Positions 1 through 10,965 are shown, counted from the first letter of the stretch. The stretch: 64,000 nt of DNA from Eublepharis macularius (GCF_028583425.1 NC_072792.1:159718676-159782675); one strand, 5' to 3'. The notes: generated from the letters alone by a model not told the origin. Numbers and translations are program-made.

Positions 1-1140
1 ATCCTTCTGCTAACTGAAGAGCTCTGGCTAAAGCAGTAAGTTCAGCTTTCTGAGCAGAGGTATTGGGTGGCAAGGGTTTAGCTTCTATATTCTTTGTCCA
101 AGTTACTACTGCATACCTTGCGTTTCTAACCCCATTTTCGACAAAGCTGCTGCCGTCAGTAAAATAATGTCTGGGTTTGGCATGGGGACATCAGTCAGGT
201 CCTTTTGGGTAGAGTAAACTTCATCGATGGTTCGGAGACAATCAAGGGTTGGGCTCTCCTCATCTACTGGCAGTAGGGATGCTGAGTTGAGAGCACTAAT
301 TACAGTTAGCTTCACTTGTGGGTTTTCAGAAATCCCTGATACGTGGTCATGCATACATTTGTGAACGAATCTCTTCCCTGTAGTCCATCAGGGTGAGCAC
401 AGAATGTGGGACTTTAACACAGACCTTCTGTCCCAAAGTCAGCTTCTGCGAATCTTTGACTAGCTCTGCTGTGGCTGCTACAGCACAGAGACAGGCTGGC
501 CAGCCTTTTGCTACAGCATCCAACTGTTTAGACAGGTATGCTACTGGCCTTTCCTAATTTCCCAGATGCTGGGTTAATACTCCAGCTGCTGTGCCATTCC
601 TCTTATGCACAGAAGAGCAAAAAGGCTTCATAAGGTCTGGCAGACCCAGGGCAGGGGCTTCCAGCAACTGTCCTTTAAGAGTCTGGAATGCTTGCTTCTG
701 CTCTTTTCCCCACAGAAAAAGGATCCCGTTCTCCCCCCTTTGTAACTTCATAAAGGGGCTTTGCTGTTTTTGCAAAGTTGGGAATCCAAATTTGGCAATA
801 CCCTGCAGATCCCAGAAATTCTCACACTCGCCTCCTGGAGGAGGGCTCTGGAATGGAGCAGACTGCTTCTTTACATTCATGGCCCGGGGACCTGATTCCT
901 TCTGATATATCAAATCCCAAATATTTTACTTGGGGCTGACAGAGCTGTGCTTTCTTCTGTGACACTTTGTAGCCAGCTTTGTATAGCACCTTTAGCAACT
1001 CCTGGGTAGCCTCATAACAAATCCCCTTACAATGATTGTTTTATCTGTCACTGGGACTACTGGCTGAGTTACTACTGAACGTTCAGCTCTAGTGTCCACT
1101 AAGAAAGAAATATTTTGGCTCCTCATGCAAATTTCAACCA
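1..1140 (-). pseudogene. ERV pol remnant: protease, truncated RT, RNase H
   Basis: Minus-strand translation gives a retroviral aspartic protease core near 1140-1030. At 1088-1096 the catalytic motif reads Asp-Thr-Arg, so the glycine expected after Asp-Thr is lost through an AGA codon. At about 1020 the protease runs directly into the end of the RT palm (LGFDISEG near 910-930). The fingers and most of the palm, including the catalytic aspartate pair, are therefore deleted, and the junction looks out of frame. The stretch 554-913 encodes the thumb/connection region, with an APALGLPDL segment that is well conserved in gammaretroviral RT. Positions 1-120 encode the RNase H core (AELTALARALQLAEG) and run off the window. 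Integrase is not in the window. Confidence 0.85.
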
Positions 1141-1424
1141 TGGGCTCCTGGGGGCCAAGATTGAAGGTGCTCAGTCTGGCCTATGCCTCCCATTCTTCGT
1201 CCCATTCAGAGTCTATTTGTCATCCATATTTGTCCTCTCTCAATGCTGCTTCCATGGCTGGTCCTCATCTTTTATACATTCCATCTCGGACTTCCCCTCG
1301 GCTCTGGGGGTCCCATCTTTTCCTTCTTCTATCATCTCATCCTCTTCCACATCCCCTGATACTCTGTAGCCTCTCTTTGCACTCATCTTTCTAATGCCGT
1401 CTTTTAAAACACCACGCACATGTT

Positions 1425-3000
1425 TCAAAATCTAGGGGCTGCCTGCCTCCTCTCTCTCAGGGTGCCCCCCATACGTCCCCTTCCAGGGGGGTACTGTCCG
1501 TGTTGGGGCTGCTGGGCCAGAGCTACAGCCAGCAATTCTGCCTTCTTTTTCATTTTTCTATCGGTCTCTCTTTGTGCTTCCTGTTCACGATTATAAAAAA
1601 CTTTATGGGCAATTTCAAGCAGCTGCTCTATATTCATTCCCAGGAACCCTTCTTGCTTCTGTATTTTCCTTCTAATGTCCCCTGCTGCTTGGGTGACAAA
1701 AGTGTTCAAAACCATTCTCCTATTTTCTTCTGCTTCTGGGTCATAGGGAGTGTATTGACGGTAGGTCTGGTAGACCCTTTCTAGGAAAGCACCAGGAGGC
1801 TCATTTGGTCCTTGTTGACACTCTTGTATTTTTCTCATATCGGTTGCCCTTTTTCCTGCAGCCTTTATCCCTTGCATCAGGGCCTGCTGGTACCCGGTTA
1901 GTTTAGCCATGCCTCCCTCTTCATTGGCATCCCAGTTCGGATCTGCCATAGGAAATGCCTCTTTCACCTTTTGTTTCTGCATCCTCCCCTTCTTTCACTA
2001 GCTTTGCTAGGTATTTCCTAGCTCCTTGTATAATACGTTTGCGTTCCTCTGTATTGAAGAACGTGATTAGGAGCTGGTTACAGTCCTGCCAAGTTGGTTT
2101 ATGGCTATTAATTATGGACAGAAACAAAGTAGTCACCGGTTCTGGCTGATCTGAGAATGGAGGTGTGTGAGTCTTCCAATTGTACAGATCAGTAGTTGGA
2201 AAGGGTATATATATTAAATGCGAGGTCCCTGAGCGAGGGTCCACTGTCTCTCTTAAGGGACAGGCTTTAGTTTTCTTCAAGGGATAGACATTGCTCTCTT
2301 CCCCTTCTTTTTCTAGCTCTGGGATATCTTTATACTCATCTTCTGCCTCTACATTTTCTTTCCGTGTCTAAGATCTGGTTTTGGCAGGGGTAGCATTGGA
2401 GGGGTTTCTTGGTCCACCCCCAGCTCCCCTTACTTGCTCTTCTACAGGCCCTTCCACTCTCTCTCCTCCTCTAGGCAGTGAGGGAGCATATGGTGGTGGG
2501 GGCACCTCTTCTTCTTGGGTTTGTTGAACAGGCTTAGACTTCGGCTGGAGCCTAGCTTCTAGAGGGGCAGTGGGGCAGGCAGTATCTCGCTTTACTGGCA
2601 CCACCGGGTAGATGCCTCCCTTTGGTGGTCGCCTTCTTGACTATGGATTCATCCTCCTTCCTTTCCCTAGGGCCATAAGCTGCACCTCTTTCTTCCTAGC
2701 CCGGTACCCCGGCCAGTTCTTAACCCAGGGAGGGGGATTCAAACAAGTATCAAACCATGACTGTGCATATATAATCTGATCATCATGTTACTTAACAGTA
2801 AAGTGATAAACATTTAGGGCAGTTGTTTCGTCAAAAGTCCCTTCCTTTGGCCAGCCTAAATCAAATGTAGGCCAGAAAATTTCCAACAGCTCAGGGGTTG
2901 GATTCTCCCCTGACTGGACCCATCCTCCATACACCTCCTGGAAATGTTTCAACATCAATTTCAAGGGGGTTGTTTCTGGGGATGAGCATGAACCACCCAT
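1425..3000 (-). pseudogene. ERV gag remnant (matrix, late-domain region, capsid)
   Basis: The likely start is the ATG at 2998-3000, followed by Gly-Gly-Ser-Cys. This fits the N-myristoylation context of Gag matrix proteins; an upstream Met at 3027 is in the same frame but lacks that context. The matrix-like part is interrupted by an in-frame TAA at 2788-2790 and a TAG at 2641-2643. A proline-rich part carries a PPPPY late-domain motif at about 2488-2502 and is followed by a TAG at 2368-2370. Capsid starts near 2330, with a TDLYNWK segment that matches the start of the gammaretroviral p30 family. The major homology region lies at about 1743-1814 (PPGAFLERVYQTYRQY). A frameshift between 1921 and 1982 splits capsid. 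No clear Cys-His zinc knuckle is seen between 1425 and 1150. Confidence 0.88.
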
Positions 3001-3536
3001 TATCAACACAGAGCCCAGACAAGACAAGACAGTCTAGGGATTAATAACAGTGAGAAAGCAGTAAGGGGTCTGCTTCTCACGAGGCCCTATGCACTCGCTT
3101 CTCGTCTTTGATGACCTGACGAAGTCGCCCAGCCAGGAAATGCGTCTCGGAGATTCACACACCAATCGCCCTAAGCGTTCCATTCATGTCATTCACATGA
3201 CAAGTTTCCATCCCAGTTCCTACAAGCACCAGTGGGTTCAGTTGAGTCCCTCTGACTCAATCACTTGGGCTGTGCTAGGGGGTGATCAAGCCCCTCTTCG
3301 CTCCAAAGTGGAACGGTAACCCCAATTACTCCATACTTACATGTCTCGGAACTTTCCTGGATCACTCGTTCCTGATTCCGTCACCGGGTCGTTGACGCCC
3401 CAGTGGCGCACCGCTGACACCCGAGGAAGGCAGGGCCTGCTCCTGAAAAACTCAGGGGGCGCCCACAGGTCCACTACCAGTCTAGAACCAGCGGCCACGG
3501 ACTGGGGGTCAAGGGGGAACCCCAAGGGTCCCCTCA

Positions 3537-3558
3537 ATCCCGGAAGAACGAGCCCCCA
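3537..3558 (-). other. Retroviral primer-binding site, tRNA-Pro type with 4-nt insertion
   Basis: On the minus strand the sequence reads TGGGGGCTCGT, then TCTT, then CCGGGAT. Without the TCTT it is the 18-nt complement of the 3' end of tRNA-Pro, the primer of most gammaretroviruses. It sits 4 nt inside the LTR end at 3563. The insertion would weaken primer pairing and is probably post-insertional. Confidence 0.8.
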
Positions 3559-3624
3559 AAAATGTAGCAGGGTTCAGTGTTCCCAAGAATTGAGACTAGA
3601 CAGAATCTTCACGAAGGAATGATG

Positions 3625-3630
3625 TTTATT
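3625..3630 (-). promoter_or_regulatory. LTR polyadenylation signal
   Basis: AATAAA on the minus strand, roughly 60 bp before the LTR end, as in short R-U5 regions. Confidence 0.6.
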
Positions 3631-3696
3631 GCCGGCAGAGCTCAGCGTGACTAGTGCCACAAAGAACTGAGCTCCCGATTCATTCACAGTTCCTCA

Positions 3697-3703
3697 TTTT
3701 ATA
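3697..3703 (-). promoter_or_regulatory. LTR TATA box
   Basis: TATAAAA on the minus strand, about 70 bp upstream of the AATAAA at 3625-3630. This is the spacing expected for the U3/R region of a retroviral LTR. Confidence 0.6.
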
Positions 3704-3810
3704 CATTCAGCATATAGACACATCACATGGTGTTGGTGTCAGGTAAGCTAAGCTCATTTTAGCTAGAATGTATCTGTTTTCCCATCTAACAGCGAGGCAC
3801 TTCAACTGAC

Positions 3811-3914
3811 ATTTTAGATAAACATGTCTACATTGCTTCCGCTTTTACTTTGAATGCAGGCTATTTTAGATAAGCATGTCAACATAGCTTCCTCTTTCAC
3901 TTTGAATGCAGGCT
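3811..3914 (-). repeat. 52-bp tandem direct repeat in U3
   Basis: Two adjacent copies (3811-3862, 3863-3914) share ATTTTAGATAARCATGTC at the start and ACTTTGAATGCAGGCT at the end, with a few substitutions between. The position in U3 suggests duplicated enhancer elements. Confidence 0.75.
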
Positions 3915-4098
3915 ACTGTAAAATGTGAGAACAAAGTTTATTTTTCATTATAATCATTCAGTATTAATGGCACTCAGCATTTGCAATCTATTAGTAATTA
4001 AACAATTGGTATTTCTTTCAGCTACATTGGAAGCTATTTCCCCACCTTTTTCCTGGCTGGCACAACAGACTGTCTTCTACTCCCACCCCCTTCTCATG

Positions 4099-4279
4099 TT
4101 TGCTGTGAAACAATGAGAGAGAGAATTATGTTGTACTTGGAAAGGAGATACTTTTGTCTGCAGTTACTTAGTTTGTTTGCTTTCTTCTTTTTAGCTGGCT
4201 CTCTGGAGAGCTAAAAAGGAGTAGTTTCAGTAAGGATTGTTCCTCTCAAGTTGACTGAGACTTCTGAGATAATTTTGAG
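4099..4279. repeat. 181-bp dispersed element, copy A
   Basis: This 181-bp segment matches 6280-6460 almost throughout; both begin TTTGCTGTGA and end TTGAG. It lies just outside the ERV LTR. I see no clear target duplication around this copy. It has no poly-A or microsatellite tail and no clear RNA polymerase III boxes. Identity is unknown; see copy B for the insertion evidence. Confidence 0.75.
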
Positions 4280-4960
4280 TCTCCTAGACTATTTTGAGAT
4301 GCAGCAATGACTGGCAGTGTTATCTGAAAGCAGGATGATATAACTCATAAGGTTTGCCTTTTTTGAGAGTTAATGATCTCATATTGCCTATCCAAAGCCA
4401 TACCATACTGCTGTTATTCAAAGAACAATATACACGAATCGCTAGCATCTTTTTCACCTTAATAATTACTTCAACTGGTCCACTTTGTTGGGGGAAAAGG
4501 TTAAAAAATAGCTTTTCTTCAGAGGTGCAATGGATCTTGAATCAATAGAGAGTCAGCACACGAGTTTAGCTTTTAAAATCATTTACTTCTAAAGGAAAAA
4601 AGGTTAACAGGATTGCCTACAAAATAACAAATACCTGGAGCTACATTCTCACTACTGGTTACAAACAAAGAGCTGGGATAACTGAATGGAGAATCTTCTT
4701 CTTCCTCTGTCTTCTTGACCCTTAAAGAAAATCACCTGACCTGTTGACCAATAACAGTTTACAAACACTCAAGTTTTCTGGGCTTGCAGATTATTGGCTT
4801 TGAGCCAGGTTCCCCTTCCAGGTCAATCTAAACAATAGCATGGTAGGTAAACACATTAACCCCATAATGAGTGAATCTCAGACCTTGCAACACACATATA
4901 TTCCAACACATTTATGGTACAGGTTTCTCATATTTGTTTTACATATTGGGAAATGTCTTG
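4280..4960. other. No gene recognised
   Basis: AT-rich DNA without convincing coding sequence. The part 4555-4760 looks like decayed LTR material read antisense, but no ends could be defined. Confidence 0.4.
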
Positions 4961-5008
4961 TTGAGGTAGTGGTGCTCATTCGAGTCTTTCTCCATCAGGC
5001 TGCTCCCT

Positions 5009-5980
5009 TTGCCAAAGATTGCTGGCATTGATTGTGTGGGCCTGGTGTGGGATGCCGAGGAGAGTATAGCCATCTGTCTGGTGTACCGATTGCCCAGCGC
5101 ACCAGCAGATGCTGTGCCTGGCCTGTTAGAGGCGGTGGCTGGCTGGGCCTTGGAGTACCCCAGGCTTCTGGTCTTAGGGGACATCAGTGTCCATGCTGAT
5201 GATGCTACCTCCTCACAGGCCATGGACATGATAGCCTCCATGGCAGCATTAGGACTCTCCCAGTTTGTATCAATGCCCACACATCGAGCAGGACACACAC
5301 AGGATTTGATCTTTGGGTTCGGGATACAGGTGGATCTGGATGAAGCTATAGCAGTGCCATGGTCAGACCACCTCATCCTGAGGGCTTGTCTGGGCACCAT
5401 GACCCCCTCCTGCTTGGGCGATGAGCTGATTTATGCTCACCCGTGGAGTCAAATGGATCCAATTGAATTGCAGAACACTCTGCAGGATCCAATGCCCCCT
5501 GGTGGCTCATTGGATGAGCTGATAGAGGACTGGAATGTCCGTTTCTCTGAAGCTATTGATGAGATCGCTCCCCATCGCTCTCTCCGCCCCCGAACTAGAG
5601 TAGCTCCTTGGTATACTGATGAGCTACGACAAATCAAATGGGAGCTGAGACGGCTAGAGCGAGTGTGGCGGCGACTCCATGATGAAATGACAAGAACATC
5701 TTATAGGACGTTTATGAAGGCCTATGAGATGGCACTGAAAGCTGCAAAGAGAGACTACTATGCAGCTTCCACTGCGTCCACTAGTTCTTGCCCAGCACAA
5801 CTTTCCAGAGTGATTTGGTCTTTAACGTCCCTCACACATGGGACAAATAAAAATGTAAATTCGGTAATAAGCTGTGAGGCTTTTGGAGACTATTTTGCGA
5901 ATAATATCTTGTCACTCCGCTGGGATCTGTCCACCACAGTTGATGCAGTATGTGTACTGGAGGCCCTCAGGGTTGATATT
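5009..5980 (+). pseudogene. L2 LINE ORF2, endonuclease part
   Basis: Encodes an apurinic-like endonuclease domain. LLVLGDISVHADD near 5165-5205 is the position of the catalytic Gly-Asp-Phe-Asn motif, here degraded to GDIS. PTHRAGHTQDLIF near 5277-5315 is followed by a PWSDHLILRA segment that holds the catalytic SDH (near 5363). A basic linker (RQIKWELRRLERVWRR) follows. At about 5975 the frame shifts into the RT part. The domain acts in target-primed reverse transcription in active elements. The degraded GDFN motif and the frameshift indicate an inactive copy. Confidence 0.8.
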
Positions 5981-6264
5981 AGATCAATTCAGGCCACTCT
6001 CCCAGGAGGAGGTGGGCAGGGTCCTTCATGCTGTGAAACCTACCATGAGCTCACTGGACCCATGCCCATCATGGCTGGTGAAAAGTGGTGGTGATGGGAT
6101 TTGGGCACCGTTAGGTGACATCATTAATCTTTCTCTGAGTTCTGGGTTTTTTACAGACTCACTGAAAGAGGGAGTGGTGCGGTCCTTCTTAAAGAAACCA
6201 TCACTGAATCCTGCTGATCCAGCCAATTATCGCCCAGTTTCGAATATTCTGTTCCTGGGTAAGG

Positions 6265-6476
6265 TAACTGAGAGGGCAGTTTGCTGTGAGACAATGAGAG
6301 AGAGAATTGTGTTGTACTTGAAAAGGAGATACTTTTGTCTGCAGATACTTAATTTGTTTGCTTTCCTCTTTTTAGCTGGCTCTCTGGAGAGCTAAAAAGG
6401 AGTACTTTCACTAAGGATTGTTCCTCTCAAGTTGACTGAGACTTCTGAGATAACTTTGAGTAATTGAGAGGGCGGT
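6265..6476. mobile_element. 181-bp element, copy B, with 16-bp target duplication
   Basis: The inserted DNA is 6280-6460. The host LINE sequence TAACTGAGAGGGCAGT (6265-6280) recurs as TAATTGAGAGGGCGGT (6461-6476), a 16-bp duplication with two mismatches; one base is shared between the 5' duplication and the insert. RT coding resumes exactly after the second copy. A duplication of this length points to LINE-type target-primed insertion. The element lacks an A-rich or microsatellite tail and a recognisable tRNA or 5S head, so its class is unresolved. Confidence 0.8.
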
Positions 6477-6941
6477 AGCAGAACAGCTGCAGGTATACCT
6501 GGGTGATGCCTCTATCCTGGATCCATTCCAGTCCAGCTTCAGGCCTGGCCATGGTACAGAGACGGCTCTGGTTGCCCTCACAGATGATATGCGGCGACAC
6601 CTGGACCGGAGTGGGTCGGCACTGCTGATACTTTTAGATCTTACAGCAGCATTTGACATGGTGAGTCATAATCTTCTGACCCTTTCCCTTGCCAATGTGG
6701 GGATTCGTGGAACAGCCCTGCAGTGGCTGAACTCCTTCCTTCACAATCTAGGACAGAGGGTGGCACTCAGGGAACAGATGTCTGCTTACCATTCTTTGGT
6801 ATGTGGCATCCCTCAGGGAGCGATTCTTTTCCCGATGCTATTTAACATCTATATGTGCCCCCTTGCCCTGTTAGCCCGCAGCTTTGGGCTAGGTTGTCAC
6901 TGGTATGCGGATGACACTCAGCTCTATCTGCTGATGGATGG

Positions 6942-7944
6942 TGTTATGACCTTTACTTTCTTTAGGGTATATTTTTCTTTTAATCTATCCCTTAACCCTC
7001 TGGGTAGTCTGCTGCCACCCGGAATATTTTATTCCAAGATATTTTATTTAAATTTTCCCTTTGGTAACGTTCCTAAGCGTCAGGCTCCTTCGTGGTTCTA
7101 TGTGGCCCTGAAGATAAGAATGGGATATAGCAATGACAGCTATCCTGGGATATAGCAAAACAAAAATAAACTTTTATTTAGTCGAGAAGCGTATCGGTTT
7201 CATAAACGTAGTTCTCGGTTCCTAAAGTTACTTCATTTACTCTCATTCACACAGCTGGCCTCTCTTTCCCTGACTGAGTGTCCTTTCACAAACATGCTCA
7301 GTTCAGGTTCCACACAGGTTATATTTCTCTCATAAACACTTCAACATATTCAGGCAGCACACAGCTAGCCTGCTTTCCTCTGACTAAAAATTTTCTCTCT
7401 ACTCTCCATCTCAAACTGCATTCACTCCACCCACCCTCTCAGTCCTCAACCAATCATATTGTCAGAAACTGTTTTAACCTAAGTAACGCCATATTTAATT
7501 GTGTAGTGTTTAGACTTCTTTCCCTCCAGGCAACACCTGCAAGGAGCCGATTCCATGGGAAAGGATCCTGTCTTATCTGCTATTTCGACCTTGGCCAGCT
7601 CAGCACACCTCTGAGAAGTTTTGCTGTATGAATTTGGGGGGGAGGCTGGGCTCCGGGAGTGTGAAATGTTTTGCTCTATGATTCATTCCTAGCAACGATT
7701 TGCTCGGCCAGGATCTCTAATCCTGGAATATGCACGTCTGGGCTTGAATGCTGTCTTTCACAATAAACCTTTTGAAATCAAAAGACCTCGTCTTCTTGCA
7801 GAAGGGAGTGAAACAGACTATCAAGTATGGAATGCCATAGCCTGACTCATATCACTCACTCATCCATCTCCTTCACCCCCCACTCTTCACCTATCTCACC
7901 AAGCATTTAAAGATAAATGCACACATTTACTTGGAATCATTACA
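6942..7944. mobile_element. Solo LTR inserted in the L2 LINE
   Basis: The 1003-bp insert begins TGTTATGA and ends TCATTACA, an imperfect inverted terminal repeat with TG/CA ends. It is flanked by perfect 5-bp duplications GATGG (6937-6941 and 7945-7949). The L2 coding sequence is restored across the site. No internal coding region is present, so it is a solo LTR left by LTR-LTR recombination. AATAAA motifs occur on both strands (7166 plus; near 7175 and 7030 minus), so transcription direction is not decided. Confidence 0.9.
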
Positions 7945-8687
7945 GATGGCCAGTCCGATCTTGCTTTGGATTCCTTGGTCAAGGGTCTTAAGGCTGTGAC
8001 GGTATGGTTACATCAGAGTCGCCTGAAATTGAATCCCCTGAAGACAGAGGTTCTGTGTCTGGATCATGGGGCAATCGAGCTGGGAACCGGCTCCCAGCTG
8101 TTGATGGGGTACAATTGAAACCTTCCCTGATGGTGAGGAGTCTGGGTGTGACCTTGGATGCTACACTTTCAATGGAGGCCCAGGTCATGACTGTTGCCAG
8201 GTCTGCTTTTTTTCATCTTCGACAGGGCAGGCAACTGGCGCCCTATCTTTCACCACAGGACCTGGCCACAGTAATCCATGCAACGGTCACCTCCAGGCTA
8301 GACTACTGCAACTCACTCTATCCTGGACTGCCCTTGGGTCTGACCCGGAAGTTACAGCTGATCCAGAATGCAGCGGCACGCATCCTTACCGGAACGCCCA
8401 TCCAAGCGCACATTCATCATGTGCTGTGCCAGCTGCACTGGCTTCCAGTGGAGTTCCAGATCTGGTTCAAGGTGTTAACCTTGGTATTTAAAGCCCTTCA
8501 TGGACTGGGACCTCCATTCCTGCCGCACCACCTCTTCCATTACGTCCCCTGCAGGGTGTTGCACTCTGCAAACAAGCAACTCCTGGTGGTCCCTGGCCCA
8601 AAGGACATCCATCTGGCCTCAACCAGGGCGAGGGCTTTTTCTGCCCTAGCCCTGGCCTGGTGGAGTGCTCTCCCGCTGGAGATCTGA

Positions 8688-9012
8688 GCCCTGTGGGACC
8701 TGTTACAGTTTTGCAGGGCTTGTAAAACGGAGATGTACTGCTGGGCCTTTGGCTGAGTGCCAGCAAGTGTCCTTCTTCTTCCATCTAAGACCACCATTTC
8801 TTCCGGAGCTGCCCTCAGCCATCTGCCATGCCTGTATACAGACTCCCAATATTTGTTTAAATAGCCTGCTCCTGGACCATTTTAATTATTTTTTATAAAA
8901 AAATTATTGATTTTATGTTTCTGTGATTTTAATGTATTTTTTAATGTTGTTAGCCACCCTTAGCCCATCTGTGGGGAGGGCAGGGTATACATCAAATAAA
9001 TAAATAAATAAA
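8688..9012 (+). repeat. L2 LINE 3' UTR and TAAA tail
   Basis: Follows the ORF2 stop. The distal part (8940-8990, with GGGGAGGGCAGGGTATA) is typical of L2-type 3' ends in reptiles and ends in TAAA repeats (8991-9012). Confidence 0.75.
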
Positions 9013-9184
9013 ATTTACGGTGAGCTTTTGAGCTGCTTGATGTCTGTGGACAGGACCTTTTAGGGGGTGCTCAATAGGTTTTCTCAGTTGCATTTTTTTC
9101 AAGAAAGTAATCTGTTTAAAACTATGCCCCTCTTGAGGTCTGTGCCCAAGGCGGCTGCCTAGTTGGTCTAATGGTAGCATTGGC

Positions 9185-10550
9185 CCTGTCTATAGTTATG
9201 GCAAACAGAAATGGGGAAAGGGGACAGCCTTGTCTAGTTCCCCTTGCTATATGTATATCTATTGAATGTACATTGTTAGTCCTAACTGTAGCTTTTGGAG
9301 AAAGATAAAGAGCATTAATGGCATTTTAGAATTGGTCGCCAAAACCCATTTTTTGAAGTAAAAGTTTTAGATATGGTATTTCCACTTAATCAAATGCCTT
9401 CTCTATATCAAAGGCCAGAAGTAATGCAGGGGCTTTGTATGCTTCACAGAAATTAATTATAGTTAAAGTGTTACGTGTATTGTCTGGTCAAGGTGAATGT
9501 AGTTGGTTATTTAAATTTAGACAATGTTTTGGCAAATATGCTTGTAAAGATCTTTTGGTCTTGATTCAGGAAGGGTATTGGTTGAGAAGATTTAGTATTT
9601 GTAATATGGTTGTCCTTTTTTGGAGTAACTACTATTTCAGCCTCTGACCAAGATAGAGGGATGCTACCTCCTAACATAACAGAGTTGCATGTGGCAGTTA
9701 GTGGAGTTGAAAGTAGGTGAATGTATTTTTTTGTAAAAATTTGGCAGGGAATCCATCCCTGTCTGAAGCTTAGTTATTTTTTCCAAGGATTTGATAGTGA
9801 CTGTAACATCTTCTGCTGTGACTGGTTGGTCCAGATATTGTTTATGTTCTTGTGAGGTTTTTTTCCAAATTTCCTGTGATGATAAATAATTTAAAATATG
9901 ATTAGTGTCAGGATTGTCTGATGTACAAATGGTTTGGTAGTATTCAGCAAATACATCGGCTAATTTTACAGAATTAGTTTGAGTTTTTCCTGGGTGCCTT
10001 TAATAGCTTGTATAGAATGTGAGGAGGTTTTTTCCTCTAATTTTCATGCAAGCAAGTTTATAGATTGGGTGGCCTTTTTTGTGTTCATCTTCTAGTTTTC
10101 TTATTCTAGATATCATTTCATTTCTAATGTTTTCTTTTTGCTCTTCATGACAGGAGGCAACGGAGATTAATTTCCGTCTAAGTACCACTTCCATAGCATC
10201 CTACACGTGGATTTGAGGAATGCCACATAGTTTGTTTCTATTGTTTAATTTCTAAAGAGACTTCAGAAGAAATTTATTTGTTAAATAAAAGTGATTTATT
10301 TAGTTTCCAATTTGTTTGATGTCATTTATTCTCAGTGTACATTCTGTCCAAGCGTAGTCTGTCCACAACTTGTCACCAATCCTTGATGTAAGAATTTGAC
10401 TAATTAATTTAGGAGATAAGAATATGTCATTTAAATATGTAATTTAGAAGATAAGAATATGTAATCAATCCTTGTGTATATATTGTGGATAGAAGAGAAG
10501 TATGTATAGTCTGTTACCAGTGGGTTTTGAAGATGTCACTAGATCAATAG
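9185..10550 (-). pseudogene. L1 LINE ORF2 fragment, antisense, decayed
   Basis: Minus-strand translation (with stops) shows, in L1 order: endonuclease C-terminus (SPKLISQILTSRIGDKLW, about 10380-10430), the linker with KRRGKN-like and KLEDEHKK segments (10000-10194), KGTQEKLK and PFVHQT-like text near 9900-9990, AFDIEKAFD at about 9390-9420 and QGCPLSPFLFAI at about 9195-9235. The FADD block and everything 3' of it are missing, so the copy is truncated at about 9185, next to the L2 tail. Many stops and frameshifts mark it as old. Confidence 0.8.
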
Positions 10551-10965
10551 ATAAAGCCTAAGAGCCATTAATTGATCTTAGCTGCTTAGTAACTGTATTG
10601 TTAATTTTAATCGCTTTGACACGATAGGCAGTAAAATTTAAAAGGTCATTCAGAGAGGAGTGATACAAATGTTTACTGCTGACACATTGATTTACCCATG
10701 TTGAACGAAAGCAGAATTGAAAGACAAGAGAATCAAGCGCACTCTGCATGAAGACAGCTCGTCAGGTTGTTTTGATCTACAAGCAGCTCTCCACACTGAA
10801 AGCAGTGAAAGCAGCTTTCTCAGTAATCATGCTTTGCGGTATTATCCAATACAATTTTTAAAGTTTGTATATGTACACTCACACATTATGCAATGCATTT
10901 ATATTTGGTATCACTTTCATATTTATCAAAATACTTAATTTCACAGGTCAAGGGATGGTGTCATG
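10551..10965. other. No gene recognised
   Basis: AT-rich. It may include more decayed L1 endonuclease sequence on the minus strand, but no motif confirms it. Confidence 0.35.

Larger units (their letters stand above)
1..4067 (-). mobile_element. Gammaretrovirus-like endogenous retrovirus, 5' half, decayed
   Basis: Read on the minus strand, the order is LTR (3563-4067), tRNA-Pro-like primer site (3537-3558), gag (1425-3000), protease (about 1030-1140), RT remainder and RNase H (1-1020). This order and the proline-type primer site are what is known of class I (gammaretrovirus-like) elements. The window opens inside RNase H, so integrase, env and the 3' LTR lie outside or are lost. In-frame stops, a frameshift and a large RT deletion make it non-functional. 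The outer LTR edge is uncertain: 4067 is chosen because the sequence there ends in CA (TG on the minus strand), and no 3' partner is visible to test it. Confidence 0.85.
3563..4067 (-). repeat. 5' LTR of the ERV
   Basis: The LTR ends on the minus strand in CTACA just before the primer site. Going upstream on the minus strand there is an AATAAA at 3625-3630, a TATA box at 3697-3703, then U3. U3 contains a 52-bp direct repeat (3811-3862 and 3863-3914), like the enhancer repeats of gammaretroviral U3. The outer end is set at a CA at 4067 but could extend to about 4098. Confidence 0.7.
5980..8687 (+). pseudogene. L2 LINE ORF2, reverse transcriptase part in three pieces
   Basis: Piece 1 (5980-6279) holds the RT N-terminal blocks, including PANYRPVSNILFLGKV. 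Piece 2 (6477-6941) holds LLDLTAAFDMVSH, the GIPQGAILFPMLFNIY block and the catalytic WYADDTQLY. It is cut by the LTR six codons later. Piece 3 (7950-8687) holds the thumb and C-terminal domain (RLDYCNSLYPGLP, QLIQNAAARIL, LHWLPV) and ends at a stop at 8686-8688. It needs at least one frame change near 8060-8110. Both large insertions are in the same orientation-neutral gaps, so the RT is not translatable as one protein. Confidence 0.87.
4961..9012 (+). mobile_element. L2-clade LINE, nearly full ORF2, interrupted twice
   Basis: Plus-strand non-LTR retrotransposon with endonuclease, reverse transcriptase and a 3' end of TAAA repeats (8991-9012). The endonuclease and RT sequences resemble vertebrate L2-type ORF2. 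It is split by the 181-bp element at 6280-6460 and by a solo LTR at 6942-7944. Removing both leaves one co-linear ORF2 with frameshifts. The 5' limit is approximate, since no 5' UTR or ORF1 is recognised. Target-site duplications were not found. Confidence 0.85.
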
